Assembly (NCBI GenBank): GCA_022340285.1
Contig: JAJDOG010000082.1
Coordinates: forward strand, 1 to 64,000
DNA: 64,000 nt
Reading direction: 5' to 3'
Source: Betaproteobacteria bacterium
GTDB taxonomy: Bacteria; Pseudomonadota; Gammaproteobacteria; Burkholderiales; SG8-39
Shown here: positions 9,474 to 17,554 of the stretch, piece after piece
How positions within the stretch are numbered: the stretch's first letter is position 1
Layout of the letters: every line of letters starts with the position of its first letter
Made by a program: the position numbers and the translations under genes
Notes under the pieces: model-generated
Databases searched by the model: none
The model's input: the letters and a program-made list of their open reading frames with translations, nothing else
What the model was told of the DNA's origin: nothing

Positions 9474-9505
9474 AGTTTACATACAACCATGTATGTTTGT
9501 AAAAT
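9474..9505. promoter_or_regulatory. Divergent promoters with embedded AcrR/TtgR-like operator
   Basis: A palindrome with 7-bp arms, ACATACA (9479-9485) and TGTATGT (9490-9496), lies between the efflux operon and the tetR gene. It resembles AcrR-type TACATACA operators. On the plus strand TTTACA (9476-9481), 18 bp, TAAAAT (9500-9505) forms a good sigma-70-like promoter toward tetR. On the minus strand TTTACA (9503-9498), 18 bp, TAAACT (9479-9474) points to the efflux genes. The two promoters face each other over the same DNA, so one repressor dimer set would shut both. Sites are read directly; repression is inferred. Confidence 0.7.
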
Positions 9506-9540
9506 GCCGGACCGAAGATTTTTGTTTCCGTAAGGTTTCA

Positions 9541-10269
9541 ATGGTTCGCAAGACACGCGAAGAAGCCCTCGCCACGCGCGAGGAATTGCTCGATGCCGCG
9601 GAGCGGGTGTTCCGCGCGCGCGGCGTCGGCCACACTTCGCTCGCCGAGGTCGCCGATGCCGCCGGCGTCACGCGCGGCGCGATCTACTGGCATTTCAAGG
9701 ACAAGGCGGACCTCTTCCAGGCGCTCGTCAAGCGCGTGGAGATGCCGATGAACGCGGCGATGGAGGAGATGGATCGCGCGTCGGCCGCCGATCCGCTCGG
9801 CGCGGTCCGGCAGCTCGCGATTCACGCGCTGCAGAGCCTGGCCCGGTCCCGGCGCACGCAGGCGGTGTTCGACGTGGTGTTCTTGCGCTGTGAATACACC
9901 GAGGAGCTCGCGCCGGTCCGCGCCCGCCAGCTCGAGGATCGCAAGGTCTGCCTGCGTCGTTGCGAGACCGCATTCGAGCAGGCCGTCGCCAAGCGCCAGC
10001 TGCCGGCCGGCACCGACACGCGCGTCGCCGCGCAGGGGCTTTACGCTTTCGTCACCGGCCTGATGCGAAGCTGGGTGGAAACGCCGAATCGCTTCGATCT
10101 CAGCGCCGCCGCGCCGGCGCTGATCGACTCGTTCCTTGCGGGGCTGAAGGCGGATCCGCCGTGTCGTGCGGGCGCACGCAAGGTGTCGATGGACCGCGCG
10201 TCGGGTGGCGCAACGCCCCGGCGGGCCGTCACCGGTTCGCGCCGCCGCTCGCCGTCATCTCGACCTTGA
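9541..10269 (+). CDS. TetR/AcrR-family repressor of the adjacent efflux operon
   Basis: The 242-residue protein opens MVRKTREEALATREELLDAA. Its helix-turn-helix (about residues 32-52) includes TSLAEVADAAGVTRGAIYWHF, the standard AcrR/TtgR DNA-binding block. The rest is a helical ligand-binding domain with the C-terminal core of AcrR-type regulators. The start at 9541 is supported by the HTH position and by the promoter upstream. Divergent position next to a full RND operon and the shared operator indicate local control and autoregulation. The tail is rich in Arg and Ser (RRAVTGSRRRSPSSRP) and overlaps the convergent gene by 41 bp. Confidence 0.93.
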   Translation: MVRKTREEALATREELLDAAERVFRARGVGHTSLAEVADAAGVTRGAIYWHFKDKADLFQALVKRVEMPMNAAMEEMDRASAADPLGAVRQLAIHALQSLARSRRTQAVFDVVFLRCEYTEELAPVRARQLEDRKVCLRRCETAFEQAVAKRQLPAGTDTRVAAQGLYAFVTGLMRSWVETPNRFDLSAAAPALIDSFLAGLKADPPCRAGARKVSMDRASGGATPRRAVTGSRRRSPSSRP

Positions 10270-10636
10270 TCCACGCGGCGGGCGCACCAGGCGTCCCGCT
10301 TTCGGGCATCACCTCGACCCGGCGGCCGGGCTGCAGATCCGCGAAGCTTCCGTCTTGTGTGGTGAGCTTGATCCGGCTGCGGTCGAGCCAGATGCGCGTC
10401 CGCTCGGTGACCCTGAACGTCCGCCCCGCGACGGTGATCGCGCGCGCCGCGGAATTCGCCGACTCGACCACGCCGAGGGCGGTGGTTTTACCCGAGAGGC
10501 CCGGCGACTGCCCAAGCGGAATGTAGCGTTCGGTCTGCTTCTGGCCGTGGGCGTACGAAGCCCCGGCCAGCATTGCCGCGATCACTGTCGCGACGCCGAG
10601 CCACTTTGAAACGTTCAGCGATCCATATGGCGGCAT
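10229..10636 (-). CDS. Small secreted protein, possible OB-like fold
   Basis: This 135-residue protein has a signal peptide (hydrophobic about residues 13-28, cleavage likely after SYAHG). The mature part is beta-rich: ALGVVESANSAARAITVAGR, then FRVTERTRIWLDRS and FADLQPGRRVEVM, which looks like a small OB-type barrel seen in some exported DUFs. It starts 2 bp after the stop of the diheme cytochrome gene, so the two are co-translated. Role unknown; it may help the cytochrome or act as a periplasmic binding module. The 3' end overlaps tetR by 41 bp. Confidence 0.7.
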   Translation of the reverse strand: MPPYGSLNVSKWLGVATVIAAMLAGASYAHGQKQTERYIPLGQSPGLSGKTTALGVVESANSAARAITVAGRTFRVTERTRIWLDRSRIKLTTQDGSFADLQPGRRVEVMPESGTPGAPAAWIKVEMTASGGANR

Positions 10637-10638
10637 CC

Positions 10639-12039
10639 TCAGCCCTTTCTCTCCGGCATGGCCAGCGTCTCGATCAGCTCGGCGCGTGCCTTCTGCAATT
10701 CCTGTAGGGCACGCTCGGTCAGGTCGCGCCGTCCGAACCATCGCTTGGCCGCCTTCCTCGCGGCCTTGGCGGCGGTCTCGAGATGCGCGACCGCTTGCGG
10801 GTGCAACCCCGCACCTGCAAGCACCTGCGCGGCGTCGCGGATCTCGGGCCGTGCCCGGTTGATCAACTCCGGCGCTCGTGTCGTGTCGGCCACTTTCTTG
10901 TCGAGGCTCTGTGTGAGGAGCGTCGTGCTCTGGCGGATGTTCTCGAGCGCGTTGATGACGCGCAGGAACGCGGCGATCTCGACGATCTGCGTGCCGTCGA
11001 GCTCGATACCGTTGCCTTCCGGATCGGCCGCGGCGAGCAGTTGCCCCGCGGGCGAATTGTTGAACGACTCTCCATCGTAGAAGCCGACGGCACCCTCGAT
11101 CGTCTCGATCGCGTTGTTGTGAAAGAACGGCCCGGAGTCGGCGGCCTCGACGAGCGGGGGCGTATTGAACGTGCCGTCGCCCGGCCGACCGAAGCCGTCG
11201 TCGTGCGGCACCTTCTCGCCGGTGAGGCGCGCCGGCTGGTCGGGAAGATTCTCGACGCCGGTGTCGAAGTTGGCGTTGCCGAGGCTGCCGGCGCCGAAGT
11301 TCGCGTTGGCGCCGGCGTTCTGATGGCACAGGTTGCACTTGCCGAGGTTGTTGTCGAGGAAAATCTCCTGGCCGCGCTTGGCGACGGTGCCCTTGAGTGG
11401 CAGGGGCAGCACGAGATCCTCCTGGCGGCCGAGGGAGAGCTGGAACGCCTCGAGCGCGTCGAGCTCCTCGTCGGTCGGCAGCCTGAAGTCCACGCCCGCG
11501 ACGCGATTCAGCGTCTTCGTGAAGTGCTGGATCACCGCACCGGTCGCGAACGAGCGCAGCGATCCGTCGCCGGGCGCGCCGTCGCCGGACCAGCCGGTGC
11601 GCGGACCCTGCGGGCTCGCCACCGAGTTGCGCAGGCCCAGCACGTGCGGAACGCCGCGCATGACGAACTTGTTGGGCAGGTCGTCGAAGCCGTCGAGATT
11701 CTCGAGGATCAGCCCGAACTCGCGCATCAGCCGCGGGTTCTCGAAGTTCGCTTTCAGGTCCGGATTGAATTCCGCCACGAACAGCGGATCATCCGGCGGC
11801 AGCGTGGCGATGAACGCCGGGTCGATCGAGAAATTGGCCTCTTCGCGGTGGCACGATCCGCAGGTTCGACCGTTGCCGGCGAAGGTCTCGTTGAAGAAGA
11901 GCTCGCGGCCCTTCGCGATCAGCGCCTGCTCGGGATCGGCGGGCGGCGGTGGCGGGGTCTGGCACGCGGCGACGAGCCCGAGCAGTACCCCGGACAAAGC
12001 GATCTTGCGGACTTGCCTTCCTGCGCGCTGGACTTGCAT
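10639..12039 (-). CDS. Diheme cytochrome c peroxidase-like lipoprotein
   Basis: The start at 12039 has AGGAG about 10 bp upstream and yields a signal with lipobox LVAAC26. Two heme sites are visible in the 466-residue protein: CGSCH (60-64) and CNLCH (235-239). Context such as GRELFFNETFAGNGRTC and TPPLVEAADSGPFFHN is typical of the CcpA/MauG-like superfamily, though longer than classical bacterial peroxidase (about 330 residues). The C-terminal 100 residues are helical and charged. It probably faces the periplasm from a lipid anchor. Peroxidase activity is not certain; some relatives are oxidases or maturation enzymes. Confidence 0.85.
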   Translation of the reverse strand: MQVQRAGRQVRKIALSGVLLGLVAACQTPPPPPADPEQALIAKGRELFFNETFAGNGRTCGSCHREEANFSIDPAFIATLPPDDPLFVAEFNPDLKANFENPRLMREFGLILENLDGFDDLPNKFVMRGVPHVLGLRNSVASPQGPRTGWSGDGAPGDGSLRSFATGAVIQHFTKTLNRVAGVDFRLPTDEELDALEAFQLSLGRQEDLVLPLPLKGTVAKRGQEIFLDNNLGKCNLCHQNAGANANFGAGSLGNANFDTGVENLPDQPARLTGEKVPHDDGFGRPGDGTFNTPPLVEAADSGPFFHNNAIETIEGAVGFYDGESFNNSPAGQLLAAADPEGNGIELDGTQIVEIAAFLRVINALENIRQSTTLLTQSLDKKVADTTRAPELINRARPEIRDAAQVLAGAGLHPQAVAHLETAAKAARKAAKRWFGRRDLTERALQELQKARAELIETLAMPERKG

Positions 12040-12409
12040 CGCGTGGCCACTCCTGCTTCGTGCCCGCTGCGGCAATCACGCACCCTGCTACCCATCCTAG
12101 ACAATCCGGGCGCCAAAGCAATGCCATTGGCATTCAAAACGCGTCGTGACAGCACGACTCGACGGGACTGGATGGCGGCAAAACCGGCCGATTGGTGTGG
12201 CGCGCTGCACAGCGCGGCGACACATTTTCCACGCGGAACCGCTGCGACCGTCAGGCAGGCGCGATGTTTGCATACATATGCGGTGCGAGGTGCCGCTGTG
12301 GCGCACGCCGGACGGATCCGCGTTAGCACTCGATGCAGCAGTCTGCTAACGGCGTGATGAGGTAGTGCGGTGCCAGAGATCTTGCCGTCTGCAGCAACCG
12401 GAGGGCCTG
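12040..12409. other. Intergenic region between divergent genes, with two palindromes
   Basis: This 370-bp stretch separates the diheme cytochrome gene (minus) from an unknown gene (plus). I see no convincing ORF. It holds GCATA-CA-TATGC (12270-12281) and an 8-bp inverted repeat, CGTTAGCA (12321-12328) with TGCTAACG (12344-12351) around a 15-nt loop. These could be regulator sites or a leader hairpin for the downstream gene. No confident promoter boxes were found. Confidence 0.4.
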
Positions 12410-13054
12410 ATGAAGACGCTTCTGGAGATCATCGAGGATCAGCTCGTCGCGAACCGGCTCCCCCTCGCCGGCGTGACGATCGCCGCCACGCCTTACACCA
12501 ACACGCCGGTGGTGATGAACCTGCACTGGCACGCGTTCGTTGAAGTGAAGCTCGCCGCGGAGGGCAACGCGGTGGCGCACCAGCCGGTGCCGAGCTCCGC
12601 GCTGCAAGTGAACAGGCTGTGGGAGCGATTCCAGGACCTGGAGAACGATGCGCTCGAGACGGCTTGGGAGCTGGGCTCCTGGGATCTCGCGCGAATCGAA
12701 GCGCGTCCGTGCACGCGACTGGCCGCCTCCGACCAGGAGCGAATCGAATGCATGACCGCCTTCGGCGCGACACCGTACGCGATCGACGGCGAGCCGGTGA
12801 TGGTGAGCGAAGTGCCGGACGCCGACGATCTCATCGATGCCGCGGCGCGCGCGGGTTACGTGCGCTGGCAGTTTCGACCGGTGTGGTGTGGACTGTGGCA
12901 GGAGGTCGCGCAGGACGACACGCTCGAGAAGGGTGGCTACCGCAATCCGCACTGCCCGGTGGTCGGCGAGACCTATTTGCCCGGCCGCGCGCGCACCGTC
13001 GTGTACCAGTTGGGCCGGGCGCCTGCACCGGAAGCGGGCGTCACGCTGACCTAG
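12410..13054 (+). CDS. Conserved-looking protein of unknown function
   Basis: I do not recognise this 214-residue protein. The start at 12410 follows GGAGGGCC by a few bases. It has no signal peptide or membrane segment and looks like a folded cytoplasmic protein. Visible marks are a WHAFVEVKLAAEGN strand-like segment near residue 40, and Trp-rich segments FRPVWCGLWQEVAQD and GGYRNPHCPVVGE near the C-terminus. Only three cysteines are visible and no paired metal motif. Codon use matches its neighbours. A hairpin follows its stop codon, so it is probably a single-gene transcript. Confidence 0.75.
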   Translation: MKTLLEIIEDQLVANRLPLAGVTIAATPYTNTPVVMNLHWHAFVEVKLAAEGNAVAHQPVPSSALQVNRLWERFQDLENDALETAWELGSWDLARIEARPCTRLAASDQERIECMTAFGATPYAIDGEPVMVSEVPDADDLIDAAARAGYVRWQFRPVWCGLWQEVAQDDTLEKGGYRNPHCPVVGETYLPGRARTVVYQLGRAPAPEAGVTLT

Positions 13055-13063
13055 CGCGGCTCG

Positions 13064-13108
13064 TCGGTGACCCCCTCTTCCCGAGGGGAAAGGTGTCCTC
13101 GTCACCGA
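13064..13108 (+). terminator. Nested hairpin after the unknown gene
   Basis: Ten bases after the stop codon, TCGGTGAC (13064-13071) pairs with GTCACCGA (13101-13108). Inside it, CCCCTC (13072-13077) pairs with GAGGGG (13083-13088). There is only a weak T-rich tail (ATTCTCTTC), so it may stop or stabilise RNA rather than be a strict intrinsic terminator. Confidence 0.5.
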
Positions 13109-13178
13109 TTCTCTTCACGTAGACAGCCTCGCCGCCGCGAGCGGCTAGAATCCCGCTTCGCGCGTTCACGCCAAGCTC

Positions 13179-14252
13179 ATGTCCGACATCGTCCTGAAAG
13201 GGGTCTCGAAGCACTACGGATCCGTGCGCGCCGTCGACGACATCAGTTTCGAGGCTGCGGCGGGCTCTTTCCTGGTGCTGCTCGGCCCCTCGGGCTGCGG
13301 CAAATCGACGGCCCTACGCCTGATCGCCGGGCTCGAAGAGCCGACTGCCGGCCGTGTATTGATTGCCGGGCGGGACGTCACGCGCGACCCGCCATCGCAG
13401 CGTCATGTATCGATGGTATTCCAGTCGTATGCGCTGTTTCCGCATCTCGACGTGGGCGAGAACATCGTGTTCGGGCTGAAGGTGCGCCGCGTTGCGGCGG
13501 CCGAGCGCCACCGTCGGCTGGAGCGCGTCGCGGAGCTGGTCGGTCTGGACGGGTTGCTCGATCGCCGGCCCGCGCAGCTCTCCGGCGGGCAGCGGCAGCG
13601 TGTCGCGCTGGCTCGCGCGATCATCGCGGAGAACGCGGTGTGCCTGATGGACGAGCCGCTATCGAACCTCGACGCGCAGCTGCGCCACGAGATGCGTGTC
13701 GAGATCCGAGCGCTGCAACAGCGGCTCGGCATGACCGTCGTCTACGTGACGCACGACCAGATCGAGGCCATGAGCATGGCCGACCGCATCATCCTGCTGC
13801 GCGAGGGACGCGTCGAGCAGTCGGGCGAGCCCGAGGCGCTCTACGCCCGGCCGTCGAGCGCCTTCGCCGCGCGCTTCATCGGCACGCCGCCGATGAACAT
13901 CCTGCGGCTCGCGGCGGTCGACGGCGGAGCCGGCATCCGCGGCGCTGCGAACGGGCGGCTCGTGGACGGGCCCGCCGACGCGCTGCTCCTCGGCATCCGA
14001 CCTGAAGCGATCCGCATCGTCGAGCGCGGGGGGTTGCCGGCGGAGGTCGTGTCGGTCGACTATCATGGCGCCGATACGGTGGTCACCACTCGCGTCGGTG
14101 ACGAGCCGCTGATGCTGCGCGTCTCCGGCCACTTCCCCGCGGGGCGGCGCGGGGCGATCCGGATCGGATGGGATGCAGCCGCCGCACATGTCTTCGACGC
14201 AAAGACCGGCAACCGGCGCGAGGAGTTTCACGCGTTCGCGCCGCCGGCATGA
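13179..14252 (+). CDS. ABC transporter ATP-binding protein, UgpC/MalK type
   Basis: At 357 residues this is a full CUT1-type sugar or glycerol-phosphate ATPase. It has Walker A GPSGCGKST (about 39-47), Q-loop VFQSYALFPH, signature LSGGQRQR, Walker B CLMDEPLSNLDA and the switch His in VTHDQIEAM. A C-terminal TOBE regulatory domain (about 240-350) includes LLLGIRPEAIRIVE. It is the first gene of a four-gene uptake operon, with the binding protein and two permeases following. The substrate is likely glycerol-3-phosphate or an oligosaccharide by family; this is inferred. Confidence 0.93.
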   Translation: MSDIVLKGVSKHYGSVRAVDDISFEAAAGSFLVLLGPSGCGKSTALRLIAGLEEPTAGRVLIAGRDVTRDPPSQRHVSMVFQSYALFPHLDVGENIVFGLKVRRVAAAERHRRLERVAELVGLDGLLDRRPAQLSGGQRQRVALARAIIAENAVCLMDEPLSNLDAQLRHEMRVEIRALQQRLGMTVVYVTHDQIEAMSMADRIILLREGRVEQSGEPEALYARPSSAFAARFIGTPPMNILRLAAVDGGAGIRGAANGRLVDGPADALLLGIRPEAIRIVERGGLPAEVVSVDYHGADTVVTTRVGDEPLMLRVSGHFPAGRRGAIRIGWDAAAAHVFDAKTGNRREEFHAFAPPA

Positions 14253-14331
14253 GTTTCCGATCCGGGGGTCCGCCAAACGGCGCAGCCCCCGGGCGAGTGA
14301 CGCAGTGAACTCAACAAGGAGGAGAACAACG

Positions 14332-15639
14332 ATGACAAGCAGACTGAGAAGGCAGTTTCTCGGGATCGCCGTGGCGATGGGAATCGGATGCGGCCTCGGA
14401 CCGCTCGCCGCGCTGCCGGCATCGGCCGCCACCGAGCTCACCATGTACTACCCGATCGCGGTCGGCGGACCACTCACGAAGGTGATCGACGGCTTGGTGG
14501 CCGACTTCCAGAAGGAGCACCCGGACATCAAGGTGAAGGCGGTCTACGCGGGTAACTACAACGATGCGCGCATCAAGGCGCTGGCGGCGCACAAGGCTGG
14601 TCAGCCGGCGCAGCTCTCGGTGCTGTTCTCGATCGACATCTACGAGCTCATCGAGCAGGACCTGATCTACGCGTTCGACGACATCGTCTCCACTGCGGAG
14701 GAGAAGGCGTGGCTGAAGGCGTTCTACCCCGCGCTGATGGAGAACGGCACGTACAAGGGCAAGGTGTACGGCATTCCCTTCCAGCGCTCGACGATCGTCA
14801 TGTACTACAACAAGGATGCCTTCAAGGAAGCCGGGCTCGATCCGAACCATCCGCCTGCGACCTGGCAGGAGATGGTGGACATGGGAAGGAAGCTCGTGAA
14901 GAAGGACGCGAGCGGCAACATCTCGCGGTGGGGCGTGATGATCCCGTCGACTGGCTATCCGTACTGGATGTTCGGCGCGCTCACGATGCAGAACGGGCAG
15001 GTGCTGATGAACCCGGACGGGAACGTCACGCACTTCGGCGATCCCGCGGTGGTCGGAGCGCTCGAGTACTGGGTCGACCTCAGCAAGAAGCACAAGGTGA
15101 TGCCCGAGGGCACCGTCGAGTGGGGCACGCTGCGCCAGAACTTCCTCGAGGGCAAGACCGCGATGATGTGGCATTCGACCGGCAACCTCACAGCGGTGAA
15201 GAACAACGCGAAGTTCGACTTCGGCGTTGCGATGCTCCCCGCTTCGAAGCGGCGCGGGACGCCCACCGGCGGCGGAAACTTCTACATCTTCAAGAAGTCG
15301 ACGCCAGAGGAGCGCAAGGCCGCACTGACGTTCATCAAGTGGATGACCGACCCGGAACGCACCGCAAAGTGGAGCATCGCGACCGGATACATCGGCACGC
15401 GTCCGGACGCCTATAAGACCAAGCTGCTCAGCGATTATGTCGTGAAGTTTCCGCCTGCGGCGGTCGCCCGCGACCAGCTCGAGTTCGCCACGGCCGAGCT
15501 CTCCACCTACCAGACCGGCCGGGTGCGCAAGCTCCTGGATGACGCGATCCAGGCGGCCCTCACGGGAGGAAAGACGCCGAAGGAAGCCCTGGGCTCGGCG
15601 CAGGCCCAGGCCGAGCGCCTGCTCAAGCCCTATCGTTGA
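14332..15639 (+). CDS. ABC transporter substrate-binding protein, UgpB/MalE type
   Basis: The start at 14332 has a near-perfect AAGGAGGAG about 8 bp upstream. The 435-residue product has an export signal (residues 1-31, ending PASAATE); an RR near the start (LRRQFLG) could allow Tat export. The mature protein has the cluster-1 solute-binding fold: ELTMYYPIAVGGPLTKVIDG at its N-terminus, YGIPFQRSTIVMYYNKD and FLEGKTAMMWHSTGNL. It captures substrate in the periplasm for the two permeases downstream. Family members bind glycerol phosphates or oligosaccharides; which one applies here is unknown. A strong hairpin follows the stop codon. Confidence 0.92.
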   Translation: MTSRLRRQFLGIAVAMGIGCGLGPLAALPASAATELTMYYPIAVGGPLTKVIDGLVADFQKEHPDIKVKAVYAGNYNDARIKALAAHKAGQPAQLSVLFSIDIYELIEQDLIYAFDDIVSTAEEKAWLKAFYPALMENGTYKGKVYGIPFQRSTIVMYYNKDAFKEAGLDPNHPPATWQEMVDMGRKLVKKDASGNISRWGVMIPSTGYPYWMFGALTMQNGQVLMNPDGNVTHFGDPAVVGALEYWVDLSKKHKVMPEGTVEWGTLRQNFLEGKTAMMWHSTGNLTAVKNNAKFDFGVAMLPASKRRGTPTGGGNFYIFKKSTPEERKAALTFIKWMTDPERTAKWSIATGYIGTRPDAYKTKLLSDYVVKFPPAAVARDQLEFATAELSTYQTGRVRKLLDDAIQAALTGGKTPKEALGSAQAQAERLLKPYR

Positions 15640-15648
15640 TCGAAGACC

Positions 15649-15677
15649 GGGCCGACGCGCGCGGTGCGCGCCGGCCC
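15649..15677 (+). other. Intercistronic hairpin after the binding-protein gene
   Basis: Nine bases after the binding-protein stop, GGGCCG (15649-15654) pairs with CGGCCC (15672-15677). The inner GCGCGC (15657-15662) pairs with GCGCGC (15666-15671) across a 3-nt loop, leaving a 2-nt bulge. No T run follows. The position matches the RNA-stabilising or attenuating hairpins known between malE and malF, which let the binding protein be made in excess of the permeases. Confidence 0.65.
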
Positions 15678-15718
15678 GCCTCGATACCCTGTCCCTGACG
15701 GATCCTCGAGCACTCCCG

Positions 15719-16597
15719 ATGCACGAGCGGCGTCTCGCGCACGTCTACGGCTGGCTGCTGCTGCTGCCGGCCGCCGTGCTGCTCGTCGCCTTCACGCATT
15801 ATCCGACCGTCGCGACTCTCTATGACAGCCTGTTCTCGACGGCGACGCGCCTGCGGCCTTCCACGTTCGTCGGCCTGGACAACTACCGTGCGCTTGGGGC
15901 GGACCCGGTCTTCTGGCAGGTGGTGCAGAACAACTTCTGGTTCGCGGTGGGCACCGTTCCGGCCAGCATCGCGCTCGCGATCGCGATGGCGCTGTGGGTG
16001 AACGGTCGCCTGCCCGGACGCGCGCTCGTGCGCATGGCCTACTTCACGCCAACGGTGCTGCCGATGATCGCGGTCGCCAACATCTGGCTCTTCTTTTACA
16101 CGCCGGAGATTGGCCTGCTCGACAAGCTCGTTGCGGCCTTCGGCGGCAGCAGCCACAACTGGCTCGGCGACCCGTCGACCGTGCTCACGTGCATCATCGC
16201 GATGACGATCTGGAAGGAAGCGGGGTTCTTCATGATCTTCTACCTCGCTGCCCTGCAGTCGATCTCGCCCGAGCTGCGCGAGGCGGCGACGGTCGAGGGC
16301 GCGTCGCGCTGGTACTACTTCCGGCGGATCCTTTTTCCGCTGCTGATGCCAACGACGCTCTTCGTGCTGATCAACGCGCTGATCAACGCGTTCAAGCTCG
16401 TGGACCATCTCTTCATTCTCACCAAGGGCGGCCCGGACAACGCCAGCAACCTGCTCCTCTACTACATCTACGAGGCTGCGTTCAGCTTCTTCGACACCGC
16501 GTACGCTGCCACGCTGACTGCCGTGCTGCTCGGCTTCCTCGCCGTGATGGCGGTCAGCCAGTTCTTTCTCTTCGACCGCAGGATTCACTACCGGTGA
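15719..16597 (+). CDS. ABC transporter permease, UgpA/MalF type
   Basis: The start at 15719 gives a 292-residue protein with six hydrophobic segments and the EAA loop ELREAATVEGASRWYYFRRI. Its opening (RLAHVYGWLLLLPAAVLLV) is typical of the first CUT1 permease. It forms the membrane channel with the next gene product and couples to the ATPase at 13179-14252. The stop codon overlaps the GTG start of the second permease by 4 bp. Confidence 0.93.
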   Translation: MHERRLAHVYGWLLLLPAAVLLVAFTHYPTVATLYDSLFSTATRLRPSTFVGLDNYRALGADPVFWQVVQNNFWFAVGTVPASIALAIAMALWVNGRLPGRALVRMAYFTPTVLPMIAVANIWLFFYTPEIGLLDKLVAAFGGSSHNWLGDPSTVLTCIIAMTIWKEAGFFMIFYLAALQSISPELREAATVEGASRWYYFRRILFPLLMPTTLFVLINALINAFKLVDHLFILTKGGPDNASNLLLYYIYEAAFSFFDTAYAATLTAVLLGFLAVMAVSQFFLFDRRIHYR

Positions 16598-17418
16598 CCG
16601 GGACGGGCACTCGCCGGCTCGGGCGCTGGCTGGAGATCGCGGCAGCCTGGCTGCTGGCGGTGCTGTGGCTCGCGCCGCTCCTCTACGCCTTCTGGGCGGC
16701 GTTTCACCCGCCGCAGTTCGCCACGCACTTCGAGCCGCTGGCGCCGCTCACGCTCTCTAATTTCACCCGCGCCTGGAGCGTCGCGCCGTTCGCGCGCTAT
16801 TTCCTTAACACGTTCATGCTGGTGACGCTGATCCTCGCGCTGCAGTTCGTGCTGTGCACGCTGGCCGGTTTCGCTTTCGCGCGCTTCGCATTTGCCGGCC
16901 GCAACATCGCCTTCGCGCTGGTCCTGATGCAGCTCATGGTCATGCCCGAGGTGCTGATCGTCGAGAACTACCGCACCATGGCGCGCCTCGATCTCGTGGA
17001 TACCATCACCGGCATCGGGATGCCGTACTTCGCGAGCGCCTTTGGCATCTTTCTCCTGCGCCAGACCTTCAAGACCGTGCCGAAGGAGCTCGACGAGGCG
17101 GCGCGCGTCGAGGGCTGTGGCATGCTGCAGGTGCTGTGGCGCGTTTACGTTCCGCTTGCGCGGCCCACGTATCTCGCCTACGGCCTCGTCTCGGTGAGCT
17201 ACCACTGGAACAACTTCCTCTGGCCGCTTGTCATCACCAGCTCGGTGGAGACGCGACCCCTCACCGTTGGCCTGGCGATATTCGGCGCTCCCGAGTCGGG
17301 GGTCGACTGGTCGGTGATCTCCGCCGGCACGTTGATGGCCGTGGGCCCGCTCCTCGTCGCCTTCCTGCTCTTCCAGCGCCAGTTCGTGCAGTCGTTCATG
17401 CACGCTGGGATCAAGTGA
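16594..17418 (+). CDS. ABC transporter permease, UgpE/MalG type (GTG start)
   Basis: The GTG at 16594 overlaps the previous stop in a GTGA arrangement, giving a 274-residue protein. It has six hydrophobic segments and the EAA loop KELDEAARVEGCGMLQVLWR. The C-terminus QRQFVQSFMHAGIK is the conserved MalG-type ending. It pairs with the UgpA-like permease and completes the operon ATPase, binding protein, permease, permease. Two hairpins follow the stop codon. Confidence 0.93.
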   Translation: MTGTGTRRLGRWLEIAAAWLLAVLWLAPLLYAFWAAFHPPQFATHFEPLAPLTLSNFTRAWSVAPFARYFLNTFMLVTLILALQFVLCTLAGFAFARFAFAGRNIAFALVLMQLMVMPEVLIVENYRTMARLDLVDTITGIGMPYFASAFGIFLLRQTFKTVPKELDEAARVEGCGMLQVLWRVYVPLARPTYLAYGLVSVSYHWNNFLWPLVITSSVETRPLTVGLAIFGAPESGVDWSVISAGTLMAVGPLLVAFLLFQRQFVQSFMHAGIK

Positions 17419-17445
17419 GGCCGCGGATCGTGTGAGGTTTTTGCC

Positions 17446-17478
17446 CTCCTTTTCAAGGAGAGGTCCGCCCGGGGGCGG
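17446..17478 (+). terminator. Tandem hairpins after the ABC operon
   Basis: CTCCTT (17446-17451) pairs with AAGGAG (17455-17460) over a 3-nt loop. CCGCCC (17465-17470) can pair with GGGCGG (17473-17478), though the 2-nt loop is tight. They lie 27 bp after the last permease and before icmF. There is no T run after them, so termination is plausible but unproven. Confidence 0.4.
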
Positions 17479-17554
17479 GAGGTGGTTGCTCCGCCCTCGT
17501 ACCCCGCCGACCGCAGTAAACTAACGGGCCCGGCCTGCCAACCGGTAACGCCCG

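Noticed and set aside
9397..9486. Upstream start for the efflux adaptor at 9486
   Set aside because: It would begin inside the operator and destroy the lipoprotein signal; the start at 9396 has a good ribosome-binding site.
17419..17554. Possible cobalamin riboswitch before icmF
   Set aside because: The leader is only 136 bp, contains terminator-like hairpins of the previous operon, and I could not find the conserved B12-box pattern.
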